From Hericium rajendrae (taxonomy: Eukaryota; Basidiomycota; Agaricomycetes; Russulales; Hericiaceae), in NCBI GenBank assembly GCA_033439255.1, contig CM065879.1, forward strand, positions 3,664,501 through 3,728,500: 64,000 nt of DNA, read 5' to 3'. The notes under the pieces were generated by a model. The model was not told where the DNA came from. It ran no database searches and was given only the letters and a program-made list of their open reading frames with translations. Position numbers and translations under genes: made by a program. This document shows, one piece after another, positions 1 to 12,424 of the stretch; the first letter of the stretch is position 1; each line of letters opens with the position of its first letter.

Positions 1-8
1 CCGATTGC

Positions 9-935
9 TTAGTCCGCGCGCTTGTCCGAAACCTTACCTGTCTCTTTGTTGTACTGTTCTGCGAGACGGTCGTACTCCGCTGCCTGTTGTTTGGCCTGCT
101 TCTTGAGGGTTTCTATTGGCGCGAGCGTTAGCAATGATGATGAGGACCTGAAAATACGTGAAACAGGGCGCGACATACCGAAATCGGTTTCACTCTTCTC
201 CTTCTCCGCAAGCTTACGCTTCAGTTCTTCAATCTGCTTGGCCTGATCACCGGCAGCCATTGACGAGCGCGACTTGTCCGCGGTCTATGTTATAAGTCAG
301 GTAATGAATAGTGAATGAGAAGGCGCTGATAATTCTACGCACAGCTTTCTTCAGCTTGGCATACTCCTCTTGTGTGTGGATGAGGTCTTGAATGATATAG
401 AAAGTCCGCGTAAGAACAAGAGAGAGGAAGATACAGAAACCAGTGAGATAGGTATTCCGTTGCGCGCTAATGAAGAAGAGTGATCAGACCACAGAGCGCT
501 GAAGCATGCAGTCTAGACGCACTAGAATTTTCGCGCGGCAAAATTGGTTTCGGTGCGAACGTCCTGAACTTGCTGGCCCGATTTCGCGAGCTCAACCTCC
601 GCAGTCACGCGGAACATGCGCTGGAGCGCGTCAACGAATAATATCGCTACAAATCTAGTCGCAGTAGAGCGTGTCAGGACACGAGGCAAGCGCTACAAAG
701 GCAGGCGACATACATGAAGGATATCTTCAGCCCATACGCAATTTTCGCGACTACTGGACTCTCCGAAAGGAAGTGAAACAGTTGCGTTTGACTTGAAATG
801 GCAGAGGCGCGACAAGAAGGCAGAATGTGCCCATTTCGCCCGCGAGGAGCATGAATGTCATTGTGTAACTGGGGCGACACCTGATTCAGACCATCAAAGA
901 CCATCATGAATTAAGAAGTCGTACTATATCGTCAT
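9..935 (-). CDS. BAP31/Yet-family ER membrane protein
   Basis: Homologue of B-cell receptor-associated protein 31 (yeast Yet1/Yet3), an ER membrane protein that helps export or retain membrane cargo. Reading on the minus strand, an 11-base first exon (ATG at 935-933) ends in a GTACGA donor. The next exon continues with YYTMTFMLLAGEMGTFCLLV, a first membrane segment, then LFHFLSESPVVAKIAYGLKI, the most conserved family block. Later exons give ALQRMFRVTAEVELAKSGQQ, a third membrane segment (GFCIFLSLVLTRTFYII) and a charged coiled-coil tail ending DKRAD. The tail lacks the usual KKxx ER-retrieval signal. The two conserved blocks in the second exon lie in different frames: one base appears to be missing near 783 (KRN/LFHF). 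It diverges from Ubp6, about 275 bases away. The family call is secure; exact exon ends are approximate. Confidence 0.88.
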
Positions 936-1209
936 CTTGCGCAGCCTGGGGGGATTGCGATTAGTGGTGGTTGGCTGTTTTGTGCAGAAAGAAATACGGG
1001 GAGGAAGGAGCGACGTGTTCAGTGCTGTGCGGCGGCAATACTACACAGAGTACTGACGTCACGCCCTTTCCTAAAGAGGTATGTCATACCCACGCTCAGG
1101 ACGCGTCACGCCTGGTCGCTAATTCTCAAATCATTGAGCCGCGCGTCAAAGGCGGTCTCCCTGTCTTTCTTACACCCAACTACAGGCATTTGGGTCACAG
1201 ATATCAGAC

Positions 1210-3395
1210 ATGGCACCGTTAAATGTGCACATCAAACATGCCGGGAAAGTTTACGATGTCTTACTCGATACCGATCTGCTACCATCGCAGTTCAAGCAGA
1301 ACATCTACCAGCAAACGGGTGTCCCGCCTGAGCGCATGAAGGTGATGGTGAAGGGTGGTGTACTCAAGGTTCGTGGATCAAGTTTCTGCAAATGTATATG
1401 CTAACAATATCCTTGCTTCTCTCATAGGATGACGCGGACTGGAAGAGAATTGGGCCCAAAGAGGTATGTACGCATTGATGTGGACGGGGCCATGAACTCA
1501 TCATAGTGCCGTGTATAGGGTCAGACGTTCATGGTGATCGGTGCCGCGGGAGAGCTTCCAAAGCCTCCTGAAAAGCCAACAGTCTTTCTTGAAGACATGG
1601 ATGACGCGGAACTCGCAAAAGCCGTGAGTAGAAACGTTCTTCTCGACGCGCAAACACTCGCTGAACGCGTCGTTACATCAGATCGCGCTTCCCGTTGGTT
1701 TGGCAAAGTGAGTGACTTGACTCATGTTCTTCACTTAGAAGTTAAGACATATGCTGGCGCAGTCTGGGCAACACGTGCTATATGAATGCTACTGTGCAGG
1801 CCATGGGTGCCATCCCGGAGCTCAAAGTGGCTTTGAACCGGTGCGCATATTATCGCATCTTATAAGCGTACGTAACTCAACGTGAATAGCTCAAATCTGC
1901 ACCAACCACTTCTTCGGTCTCTCCGAGATCTGTACAAGAACATGGCAGGCACCACGCAACGCGTCCTTCCGTTAGCATTCCTCGAGTTCTTGCGACAGGC
2001 CGTTCCCCAATTCAACGAGCGTTCCACTGGCCCCAAGATCGGCAACATGGACTTCGGCGGGTATGCTCAGCAAGGCAAGCTGTTTGATCCGTTTCATGGG
2101 CAGGTGATTTCACAACTGACCACGATACGCAGATGCGGAGGAGTGCTGGACTGCAATCACCAATGCCTTGAAAGCTGTTCCTGGATTCCCGAATCCTGAC
2201 GGAAGCGAGCCGGCCAATTTTGTGAAGCAGTATATGACGGGCCGAATGCGTCGCGAGTGAGTGCAAGGCTGCCACAAGTGTCGAGCTTGATGGAACTCAT
2301 GCATTTCTTAGACTGAAGACTGAGGAAGCCCCCGAAGAGCCGCCGACAGTCTCTTCCGAAGACGTGCTCCAGATTGAGTGCAACATCAGCGGCACCACGA
2401 ATTACATGAGCACGGGCATCATGGAGGCACTCGACCAAAAAGTCGAGAAGACTTCCCCCACCTTGGGCCGGCAAGCCGTCTACACGCAAAGCTCGAGACT
2501 GGAACGTCTACCGCAGTACTTGTCCGTTCATATGGTACGCTTCACGTGGAAGCAGGACATCAATGCGAAGGCGAAGATCCTCGTGCGTAGCATCTGCGTT
2601 GACCATTCCATGCTTGTATTTATCCTGACTTCAATCGCGCAGCGCAAAGTGAAGTTCCCTCTTGAGTTCGATGCTCTCGACCTCACCACGCCCGGATTGC
2701 GCGAAAAGCTCACGCCTGCAAACCGTCGCCTGCGCGAGATCGAGAAGGACCGCGCGGAAAGGCGCAAGGTGTTCCGGCGCGCGAAGCGCTCATACGAGGA
2801 CCGAGCGACGGAGCGGAGGCAGCAGGAGCAGCGGGGGTCGGAGGAGCGGATGGAGACGGACGCTGAACCGAATGCCGAAGCTGGTGCGCCTGAGGACGCC
2901 GCGACTCAGGGGGAGCGGTTGTTGGGGGAGAGCGTAACGACAGAGACTGAGAAAAGGGAGAGCGAGAGGAAGGAGCTTATTGCGCTCGTGGACCTGCACA
3001 TTAGGGATGACACGGGTGCGAGCGAGACGGGGCTTTATGATCTCGTTGGTTCGTCATCCGTCTTCTAACTCCGCTATCATGCGCTGACTGAGGCCTACTC
3101 AGCAATTATCACGCACAAAGGCGCGGCGGCGGACTCCGGTCACTACATGGCCTACGTCAAGAAATCAGTCTTCAAGAGCCAGGGTATCAAGGGCGCCCCG
3201 GCCCCGTCTACAGCAGGCACGAGCTCGCAGCCCGCCGAAGAGGTTGAGGACTGGTTCAAGGAGGATGAGGACTGGTACAAGTTCGACGACGACAAGGTCA
3301 CGGAGTTCCCTGTTGAAAAGCTGGCGACACTCGACGGCGGAGGAGAGGACTCCAGTGCGTATGTATTGCTATATAGAAGCAAGCAGCTGGCTTGA
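1210..3395 (+). CDS. UBP6: Ubiquitin carboxyl-terminal hydrolase 14 / Ubp6
   Basis: Proteasome-associated cysteine deubiquitinase that trims ubiquitin chains from substrates docked on the 19S particle. The N-terminal 75 or so residues form the ubiquitin-like domain that binds the proteasome (MAPLNVHIKHAGKVYDVLLD). The USP catalytic domain follows with the Cys box GLANLGNTCYMNA, split by an intron after the A of GLA and one base later, then the conserved GGYAQQDAEECW block, and the His box ADSGHYMAYV near the C terminus with EDEDWYKFDDDKV. The catalytic Cys and His are therefore present. A charged insertion rich in Arg/Glu (about 2740-3000) lies between the two halves, as in other fungal copies. 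The intron inside QQ-D needs a GC donor (AG|GCAAGC at about 2076) to keep the conserved reading. No frame break seen. About 570 residues. Confidence 0.95.
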
Positions 3396-5300
3396 GAGCC
3401 TGCGCTGCCTGAAAGCCGGTATGCTGTTGCTGTCTCGCACGGATTCAAGAGAATGACCCATTATTATAATGTGGCTACATGCAGGGTTGCCCATTGTACG
3501 ATGCGATGTTTGCAATTATCACTGATATCATGACGAATGTTGTAGCGCTGCTGGTGGAAGTACTGGGACTGTATCTGTTCGTGCATTGCCGTGCGTTGTA
3601 CATCCACATCCCGTCAAAGGATTTTCCGGTATATCATCAGGTGAGTACAAAATGCCGACGTACCGTGCTTACTCCTGCGCTTCTTATCGGCCATCCATAG
3701 GTCGCCGCGGAACGTTCTCATTGCCACGTGGATTATTTTGCGAAGGTTGCATTAATCAGCGTGTGGCAAAGATTGTAAGCGATTATCATCATGGACCTTT
3801 TGCTATATTCCGAGATGCAGGATCCGGCACCATCAAAAATGAAAGCTTTTCTGTTATCGTGTCAATGCCCTGCATGTGTTACCAGGCAATTCACTGCGAA
3901 GCCTGCGATCCGTGGAAGGATACGAAAAGGTGCATTTGTTTGGGACGTGGTCATCGTTGCGATGCGCGACTGGAGAGATTGTAAGATCCTAGTCAAATTG
4001 GTCTGTGGACGGAGTGAAGAATGGTCTTCGTCCTGGAGACGGCCAGTAAACGTCCAAATCGATGATAATCCTGAAGACTTAAGGTCAGCCCCATGATCTA
4101 TCTCGTAGATGGCGCACCTGACTTCTTGCCTAGCAGATGGTGATCTATGGCGATACCATTCACAGTGACGTATATCGTGCGCCACGACGTGCATGTCTTC
4201 CTGCTCGTCCACGCGATCATAGATCCATTGCGAGCCTCGTGGTCGACAGTCCCTGCTTCATCTCTTTCGGCCCTGATTTTGCATGACTTACGGGCATGAC
4301 TACTCCATTCCAGCATTTGTCTTGGCGATGCGCTGGCAACGTTGGAATGTCGAGAAGGCAAGCTAATTTCGCTGTTTTGAAGGCTTATTCCTCTTGGAGC
4401 CTGACCTCCAAGTCTGTTATGGATGCCCGACGTCGCCGAGCATCTAACGCGGGAGATGCCGGATCCCGACAAGGCGGCGATCACAGAGAATGGGCCTTTC
4501 GTCGGTCGGATTATCGCCCGGTAGCTTCAACGGGAGACATTCCCGCGCGTTCCACAGAGTGCGGGCCAGCACGGCCCGCTCTCGCTCGCACATTCGTAAA
4601 GCCAACACGTACGGAATTATTACATGGTATCTTGGGCTTATGCGTTACTGCCTAGACGTGCGCTGACATTCCTGGTTCAGGCACTCTTGTCTACAGTAAT
4701 CTCTCCAGCTGCCGTCTGGAATTTGCGGTGCCTCGGTGGTGAGCATGCAGTTAATGCTTCTCGACAGCGTTGCACGCATGCTCACTTGCTGCTCATTTCA
4801 ATCATCTTGGGCAACGACATCTCTTTTCGTTCGTACAGCCGAGAAACGCGAGGGGAGATAACCACGCGTAACGGTATTGCCTGCTATAAATTTGCTTGGA
4901 ATGCTGAAACTATACTTCGCGTTTCAGGAGGCCATGCGGGGTGCCGTCATGCTCCTCCGACAGTATCGGCATCACCGGTCCAAAGCTGATCTGCTCACGC
5001 GTGTCTGCGACGTGGACACCCGTTTGTAACAATAAATGATCGTCTTCTGAGGAGATGAGTGGGTCTTATCTGACCTGGACCACAAGTTGCAATGGTCACG
5101 ATGGGCGAGACAGCAACAGACCGTGGATGAAATCGTCAATCTTGGCGTCGGGCCTTTTGCATGCGACGTAGCGTTCAGCGTATCGAAAGCATGGAAATCA
5201 TCGCATTTTGTCGATGCTTTAAAGCAAGAAAAGTCGGGACTTAGTAGGACGTAGAGCACCTCTTCATTTATCGGTTGCCGAAGTTTTGGGTTCATTCGCC
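3396..5300. other. Region without a recognised gene
   Basis: About 1.9 kb between Ubp6 and the first GH30 gene. It contains several plus-strand open stretches of 70-130 codons and one good-looking intron (GTGAGTACAA donor at about 3641, CATCCATAG acceptor at about 3700) joining a hydrophobic segment (ALLVEVLGLYLFVHC) to a short following exon. I could not extend this into a convincing spliced protein or recognise a family. It may be a small lineage-specific gene or the remnant of one. Confidence 0.4.
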
Positions 5301-7611
5301 ATGCGGTTCTTCTCAAGTTTAGCTGCCATCGTCATCTTAGGCCAGTCTGTTGTTGGTCAACAGATTTGGGACATCGTGTGTTCTTCTGTACCACCATAAC
5401 AATTTATTCGGTTGCTCATATAGGTCAATCATCCAGTGGCAGACGACCTGGGATAGGTCGAAGCTCTACACATCTTTGCAGCCGTCGTCGCCAATCAACT
5501 TTGTCTCGCCCAGCCCTGCAGCCAGCGCTGATGTTAGCGTGAACGACGGTCAAGTCTACCAGACAATCCAGGGCTTCGGTGGTACACTCAGTAAGCTCTT
5601 AATAGAGATTGACAAAGCAAGCTTGTTCCTCATGGATGCCCGTTTTTAGCGAATTCCTCTGTGCAGCTGTTCAACGCCCTCAAGGTGGGTTGATACCTGA
5701 CGTCCAGTTTCTCAGTCAGTCAGTTCTATACAGAGCCAAAACTCTGGCAATTACTGGGCCCTCCTGAATACACTTTTTAATCGTACGTTTCGTAATTTGT
5801 GGTGACCTTAACGGTTGACTTGCCTCGCAGCGACCGATGGGGCTCAATCTGCTGGACTAACGCTCATCCGCGTGTCCATCGGAGCGACTGATTTTTCCTC
5901 TCGCGGTTTGTCTTCACATTTCATGTCACCAAGTCTCAGTCATTCAACAGTCCGTTGTCTTATATCAGATTATAGTTTCGATGATACCAGCGGAGATACT
6001 GGACTAAACAGCTTCAACGCAGGCAACGCACCATCCTACTTGTATTCCACTATAACCGATATCCAGTCCATCAGCCCGTATCTTCGCCTCATCCTGACCC
6101 CGTGGTCTCCAGTAAGAATCTTTACTATCAGCTTCTCTATCACCATATTCGTTCTGACGTATCCTTGCTTCAGCCCGGTTGGATGAAGTCAAGCGGGACA
6201 ATGAATGGCGGATCCCTGAACACTGGCCTTACTTCTACTTGTAAGAATGATTACCAACCGAGGCCTCGACGAAGCTCAGATCGAACAATGCAGATGCGAA
6301 CTATCTTCTCAAGGCTCTTCAGGCATTCCAGAGCAGGGGTATCAAGATCTACGCAATCTCTATCCAGGTAAGCCATCTATCCGTTCTTTTAAGTGATCCC
6401 CCTCTAATCAGCACTAGAACGAACCAGAGAACAGTAACGGCAGCTACCCAACATGCTCCATGCCCGTTAACATCATGGCGCAAATCGGCACTGCGCTCCG
6501 TTCGCTTCTGAACAATGCCGGCAGTCTGCCGTCAAGCTGATCGGTTTCGAGCACAATTGGTCCGACGCTGGACGCTACCCCGTTCAGCTCATGCAGCAAG
6601 CGGGCAATGCCTTCGCAGGAGTCGCTTTCCATTGTTATGAGGGTTCGGTCAGCAACCAAGATACCTTCCACAATGCATACCCCTCGAAGGAGATCTACTT
6701 CACGGAGTGCACGGGCTCCAAGGGCACCGACTGGTGGAGCGACATCAAAGTAGGTATTCTGAATACGCCTCCTTTGTTCTGTATTTCTGACATATAGTCC
6801 ACAGTGGTACATGGACAACCTGTGAGAACTCGACCCTGATCTTCTCTGCGCCAGACGTTCTGATCTGTCATGACCAGAATGATCGGCGCCCTTGAGCAAA
6901 ACGCCGAGTCCGCACTCATGTGGAACATCGCCCTCGATGGCAATGGGAACCCCAAGCTTCCTGGAACCTCGAGTTGCGCAAACCCCCCGTGCCGCGGGAT
7001 CGTCACCATCAACAGCGACGGCTCGTATGGTCTGAACCAAGAATGTAGATACCATCTTGCTTCACATCTCGCAGTCGACATTGCTTTTTGACTATGCCAT
7101 ACCTAGACTACAGCATGGCCCAGGCTTCGCGCGCCATTCTGCCGAAAGACACAAACGGACCATGGGGTCAACGCGTTGGCGTCAGCGTGACCGGGTCGCT
7201 CGGCTGGGCGCTGCGCGTCGGCGCGTACGTCACCGGCCGTGTCTCCTCCTCTGACTGGCTACGCTACAGCATCTCGTATTGAACTGGTACGTCTCGACTT
7301 TGACCTGCCCTTTTCCCAGTTCGTAACTGGTATGGCGGGAAACAGGGACGACAGCTCCACCACTACGTGGAACCCGCAGTCGGTTGCGGCGACGATCGAG
7401 TTCCGCGGCATGCAGGTGCAAACTATGTCTCTCCGTTTATTTTTGGCTGGGTGCTCATCGCGATGCTAGGCACAATATACCTTCCCCGTCGGCATCACTA
7501 CCCTCTGGTGGTTCGCGCCCGCGTCGGGTTCCGCCAAGCGCGAGCACAGCGAGATCTATGCACGCACCAATGGCACGACTCGGGTTCATGCGAGGGATCT
7601 GTTCCAATGAG
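5301..7611 (+). CDS. GH30 endo-beta-1,6-glucanase (copy 1)
   Basis: Secreted glycoside hydrolase family 30 enzyme that cuts beta-1,6-glucan, a fungal wall polymer. It may act in wall remodelling or mycoparasitism. The ATG at 5301 starts a signal peptide (MRFFSSLAAIVILGQSVVGQ). Many small exons follow: WQTTWDRSKLYTSLQPSSP, QTIQGFGGTL, LIRVSIGATDFS, LILTPWSPPGWMKSSGTM, IYAISIQNEPENSNGSYPTC, HNWSDAGRYPVQLMQQAGNA and EIYFTECTGSKGTDWW. The Glu in QNEPE is the expected acid/base residue and the Glu in FTEC the nucleophile. The C-terminal beta domain ends RVHARDLFQ. The frame breaks by one base near 6523 (NNAG/SAVKLIGFEHNW). It is a paralogue of the gene at 16154-18564, which lies in the opposite orientation. 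About 480 residues. Confidence 0.92.
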
Positions 7612-8459
7612 AAAATCATAAGTTTGGCAGACCCGATAGTTCGATTTCGTTTCTTCTGATTTGGCGTCGCTTATCTATGGATATTATTGAGGAATGTGTA
7701 GATAAGGTTTTGGAATATTTGGTATTTGTATCTGTAGGAAGATATGCGTCTCGGTAAAGTTGTTGGAACTTATTGTGGAAAATTGCAAGGGTATATTTGA
7801 AGATTTTTTTTAGAAATGTTTGCGAAGAAACATGCCAGATACTTCAGATATCTCTGTGACCGCATGAAACGTCAGTGACGATTTGGACTTAGGAATGAAC
7901 GCGACTTACAGCCAGACGAGATGAAGACGTGATCGGGATACTCGTGAAGCAAACGTTGCCTCGAGAATCTTAAAGTGAACCTTGGGCCACAGTAACTTGC
8001 GCCATGAATGCAGAGCAAGGAACATTATTCGCTTCAGGCTCTTTAGTCTTCAGAATAAGCATTAGGTCCGCAGTGAAAATACGCTCCGCCGCCATCGGAC
8101 ATCTGCCAACACCGCGACTATGATGCTGTCCATGGGGGACGACAAGCATTATGGCATCTGCGGATCTGTCCGACGAGATCAGCCAACGCTAGAATACCGC
8201 TCAAGGTTCCATTATGTCCGCATCATCCCGAGTTCAGACTTTGCAAGAGGATCAACATTCTGAAATCAGAGAAGAACTAGCAGATCTGACAGCAACAGCG
8301 ACAATAAGATAAACAAATAATAAACCAGCGATGAATACAGGATATCCACACCACGCCGAGTTCAATTTGTAGGGGGAGCGTTCTGCGATCAGAGAAAACC
8401 CTGCAAAGGAGATCCCCGGACATGAACCTTCGACGAAGACATGGTGGGCCGCCGTGCTA
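7612..8459. other. Intergenic, no gene seen
   Basis: AT-richer sequence downstream of the GH30 stop, likely 3' untranslated region and spacer. A minus-strand open stretch at 8252-8617 ends in a hydrophobic run, but it overlaps the dispersed repeat, has no recognisable family and shows no introns. I do not call it a gene. Confidence 0.5.
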
Positions 8460-8812
8460 GCCGCGCCGGACTTATACCGAATCAGGCCGTCCATCCTAGG
8501 CGAAAGTTCGTCGGAATGGTTCGGTGGAGGCGCAAATGCCTTTAGTGAGTTCTGATGGAAGGAACGGAGCAGACAAATCGATGGACAGTTTTGGAAGAAG
8601 GGCCCTGGCAAGTTCAACTCTAGATCTCAGAGTCGACACGAGGCTCACAAAGTGATTAATTTCAGCGCTTGACCGGATCTTGAAATTATTGACGAGACGC
8701 TCTGTCGGTTCGCCGGAGCTAAATCAGAGGAGATAAGCGCCGGAACAGCCCTGATAATTAACTTCCACTTCAGTTTGGCGGACTGAGCCGCCGCGTCGCA
8801 AGATTGATAGCA
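8460..8812 (+). repeat. Dispersed repeat, copy A
   Basis: A stretch of about 350 bases matches the reverse complement of about 27232-27580 along its whole length. By eye it is roughly three quarters identical with small indels. Shared landmarks are CTAGGCGAAAGTTCGTCGG, GGTTCGCCGGAGCTAAATCA, and CGTCGCAAGATTGAT at the far end, after which the copies diverge. No terminal inverted repeats, poly-A or coding capacity are visible, so its class is unknown. It may be an old non-autonomous transposon or a duplicated gene fragment. Confidence 0.8.
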
Positions 8813-9289
8813 TGCAGCTCGCTCTGGCTTGCTGCGTTCAATTTATGTATGTGAATGTCTTATCCTCTTCATGCGACTAAGAAAGGCGAGTACAGACATC
8901 TTGTCATCAGCCGTCGGGCTCAAGAAATCATGGAACCCTTCGCCGCACATTCGCGCAGGGCTTGAAGAACCTGTGGTACAAAGACTGAAATCCTGGTCAT
9001 GCATGGAAAGCAGGTATCCTTTTTGTTCGTCATTATTATGTGGAGAGCTGTGCCCACTCGCGGTTCCATATGATCGCTGCTAAGCGATAGACAAGAGCAG
9101 ACTTCGAAAATTTACTCGTCGTTCCATGTGCGATTGCGTCCGTGAAAAGAACAAGAGGCAAGGCGCCAATTTATCCCCCTAAATTACCAAAACTTAGCTG
9201 CGCTAGCACACACAAGCGAAAGATGCGGTCCCTGGCTTGCCAAAGTGGTCTTTGTCATTGTGGGTCCACCGTTCGTATGCACATTTTGG
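8813..9289. other. Intergenic, no gene seen
   Basis: Spacer between dispersed repeat A and the duplicated promoter block of the C2H2 gene. It has only short, low-quality open stretches with no recognisable domain. Confidence 0.45.
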
Positions 9290-12120
9290 GGAATTGTGAA
9301 GTAACGAACGGCTCAGGATTACCCTGCCGATGGAACATCCCTTGGACCCGAGGATCATGCGCACGCTTTCCTTCAACCGCCGATGCTGTCCGCGACGACC
9401 CAACATCCTCAACCACTACCAATAGTCCATATGCTCCCCTCCGTCTTTCAATTTCCTGCCATCTTTCTACCTGAAGTCATCAAGTACCAAAACATCACGG
9501 GATATCGTCTGATTCGCTACGCAAGAGGAGACGGCAGATGGACCGCTGCGGATCTATGGTTCGCCATGCCCCTCCTCGACCCACATTGGCGTAGTGTGAT
9601 CATGTACCAGTGCTTCGATTCTCCGAAATTGGGTTGTAAAAAGAACAAGGATACATGCTCGGTGCTCATCTCTTATCACCGAAGGCGCCTGCGCCGGGCT
9701 TCTGTAGGTCTCATTGTTTACTGACGGTTCTTTTGTCTTGCGTTAGCAAGCCTTGTTCTCCTACAAATACGCATTCTGGGCAACTATTTCCCCCCACCCA
9801 CCGATTTCTCTTTCTCAAGACTACACGCCCATTTTGACGTCTCTACGCAGTTTCAACGTCTCTCATGGCTCGCCAAGTGAGTATGCCAGTCAGCGACATA
9901 TCCATGTATCATGAGCTGATCGCTCGCTTCATGTTCTCTCAGCCCAAAGCCTCCAATAAACAGCGGGTGCGTAGACAGTTTCCTTTCCCATCCATTTTTC
10001 TTGACTTACTGGTTGAGACGCAGGTGCCTTGCTCCGATCCATCTTGTGGAAGGACTTTCCGTGGGAGGTGCGAGATGTTGCGTCATAAGGATTCTTCATT
10101 CCACTGCCCTTACAACGAAAGGTATGCATATACCTTTGATATCTGCGACGTGATCTTCATTATGATGTTTTGCATAGGCCCTTCGGCTGTAAATATGCCG
10201 GATGCCCTGACCGCTTCACCCAACGAATCCAATTCATCCCGCACGATATTGTACACCAGTGCGTTGTTTCTTGTTTCTTATAGTCTTGTTGATCTTGTCT
10301 CATGCCCATGTCACTTTCTATCCATTCTAGCGGTGCACCGAGATTGGTGTGTCCGGAACTGGGGTGCGACATGACGTTTGCTGATCTGGGCAAGAAGCAC
10401 AAGCACATGGTCCGTGACCATGGGCATATCCCCAGGAAAACAAACTGCTGCACCAAGTTCCCCATGACTCTGCCGAGCGGGACTCGGAAGAACTCCAGAA
10501 CACCTTCTTCTGTCTCAGACGAGCCCGTGCAGACCTACAGCGCGATGTCCACGGAGAACCCCACCCCGCTTTTTAGCACCCCAAGCCCAAGCCCACCATC
10601 TTCTGAGGCCAGCACATGGAGCAATACGCCTTCGCCACCGCCCTCTTCTCTATCTGCATCCTCCACATATTCGACACCGGCAGGATCACCCATACCTTCC
10701 GCTCGCTACTCCTCTCGCTTTTTTTCTCCCAGCAGTTCACGTGATGTGTCGCCCGCTGTCGAAGACTCATTTGTTGAATCCATCCGGCATAATCCCTCTC
10801 GCTTGACTTCGCGAAACGTGCGGCGTCACGATGAGCAGTCGTCCACGTATAGTTTCTCGCCCTATTTGCGCGCTTCATCATCGCGCCGCAAGAAAACATC
10901 TATGTCCCGTCCCGGTTCATCCTCGAGCTCGTCCCCATCATGCTTCACCGGCTTGACAACACCTCCTGACTCGCCTGTCGTGTCCTCGGAAGTGGTCCAC
11001 CCTTCGTTGCCCACCTCCCCGGTTCCGATCTTCCACTCCGATTGCTCGTTCAATACCGCCGAGAACGAGCAAATGGTCTTCAACGTTTACAGCACCGACG
11101 GCGATGCATACATCAAGAATTCACCTAACGTTCTCAGTACTCATAGACGATATGAGACGCCGGCATACAATGCTGGCGCCTTCCAACCGGCGCAGCAGAA
11201 AGTCTTCCAGGAGTACGGCTATCCTGCTCAACAGCTCCCGATGTCGATGTCGCCGATGGACGCGGGCTCAAACTACGCCTACATGCACCCTTCGTTCGCT
11301 AACACCGTGGCTGCATCGCTGCCTCCGCCGTCGGTCGAGCAGCAATCTCCCATGTCGATGCCGCAGATGACCATGGGGTATGCCGTCTACCCATGCCCTT
11401 CGGCCGAGTACATCAACACTTTCGCTGAGCCGCTGGATCAACCGGCGCAGGCCGAGCCGGAGCTGGAGTTCGATTATTCCAACTTCAACTGGGAATCGGA
11501 CCCCGCCTTCAATGCCGAATTTGACAATGCTGTGGCGGCTTGGGCTTCTGCACCTGACAGCACAGTTCAGACGATGATGTTCGTCAGCGCCGGCTGGCAA
11601 TGGATGAACGGCACGCAGTTTGCATCGTACTGAATGCACGGCATTCCTATATCAGCATCGACAGCGACCACTCGCCACTGCTAGCGCTGCCGTTGCAGCG
11701 CTTCTACTATTGATGGCTATGATTCGACAGACGCGCTGCTCATGACTGATCGTGAGCAGCCCTCGTCAGACGACACATCGACGACGGCGAGTTTGATCCC
11801 CACAAACCCAAGCTCAGCAAATATATTGGACCTCGCTGGTCGTCATCGTGACTATGGTCACTGTCCATCCACCCTTACCTAACCCTCGATCCTGCTCTCC
11901 CTAGTTTTCCTTTTTCTAACTTTTCTTTTTCTCGCTCTCGCCTGCTGTCTCGTGCCTCGGGCTCTGTTCCTCAGTTTCGCAATGCGCTGTGTTACCAGCT
12001 ATCGCTATGCTCTCCACGTTTTCCTCCTTTCTCCTATCTTTATTATCTCTATTATCTCGAGCTCGGACTCTTGCGCTGTAGTACTCGTTGTAGGACTCAC
12101 CTCCGGTACTGACGGACGTT
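9290..12120 (+). repeat. Tandem duplication, unit A (C2H2 gene plus flanks)
   Basis: First unit of a direct tandem duplication. Its promoter, coding region and 3' flank all have counterparts in 12425-14345: ACGAACGGCTCAG at about 9305 and 12431, CTACAAATACGC at about 9760 and 12873, the Ser-rich coding block, the CCCTCGTCAGACRAC 3' motif, and CTGACGGACG-like sequence at the end. The unit holds the intact gene 9865-11633. Confidence 0.8.
9865..11633 (+). CDS. Three-finger C2H2 zinc-finger protein, Ser/Pro-rich
   Basis: Probable nuclear DNA-binding protein. A tiny first exon MARQ (ATG 9865) is joined through GTGAGT..CTCAG to PKASNKQR, then to the finger region. Three atypical C2H2 units follow: CSDPSCGRTFRGRCEMLRHK, CKYAGCPDRFTQRIQFIPHD and CPELGCDMTFADLGKKHKHM(VRDH), each with a C-x4-C start. 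Introns fall between fingers (for example the GTATGC donor at about 10122). The large last exon is Ser/Pro/Thr-rich (about 430 residues), with PSRLTSRNVRRHDEQSST, TTPPDSP and an acidic aromatic C terminus (LEFDYSNFNWESDP, FDNAVAAWASAP) that looks like an activation domain. All exons keep one frame. The paralogous tandem copy at 12993-13934 is decayed. Target genes are unknown. Confidence 0.85.
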
Positions 12121-12424
12121 GATTGTTGCTGATCATTATCATTATCTGTAGCCTATTTGATACACATACTCACTCGTACATACTTCCTGTCATGTAGCTT
12201 ATCGAAAGATGACATGTTGAGGCATTCTTGTGATGTTTCGAGCATTCGCTTCAAGCACATAGAGTCACGACTCTAGCCCGAGAACAAAAACCAGCGCAAG
12301 ATGCATCCGCGCGTTAGCTTCTTAGTGAACTTTCAAGTTGTTCTTTCCACTCCTTGCCCTCCCTCCATCATCAGTTCAGCCCCAAGTTGTAGGTCTACAA
12401 TCCTTTACACATTACTGGAAATAA

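Noticed and set aside
4140-4290. VIYGDT-like motif resembling the DNA polymerase B active site
   Set aside because: There is no second Asp, no flanking polymerase motifs and the frame is short; a chance match.
8252-8617. Minus-strand open frame of 121 codons ending in a hydrophobic segment
   Set aside because: It overlaps the dispersed repeat, has no family, no introns and no counterpart frame in the second repeat copy.
10560-10960. Ser/Pro-rich stretch considered as a mucin-like secreted protein
   Set aside because: It is in frame with three C2H2 fingers and has no signal peptide.
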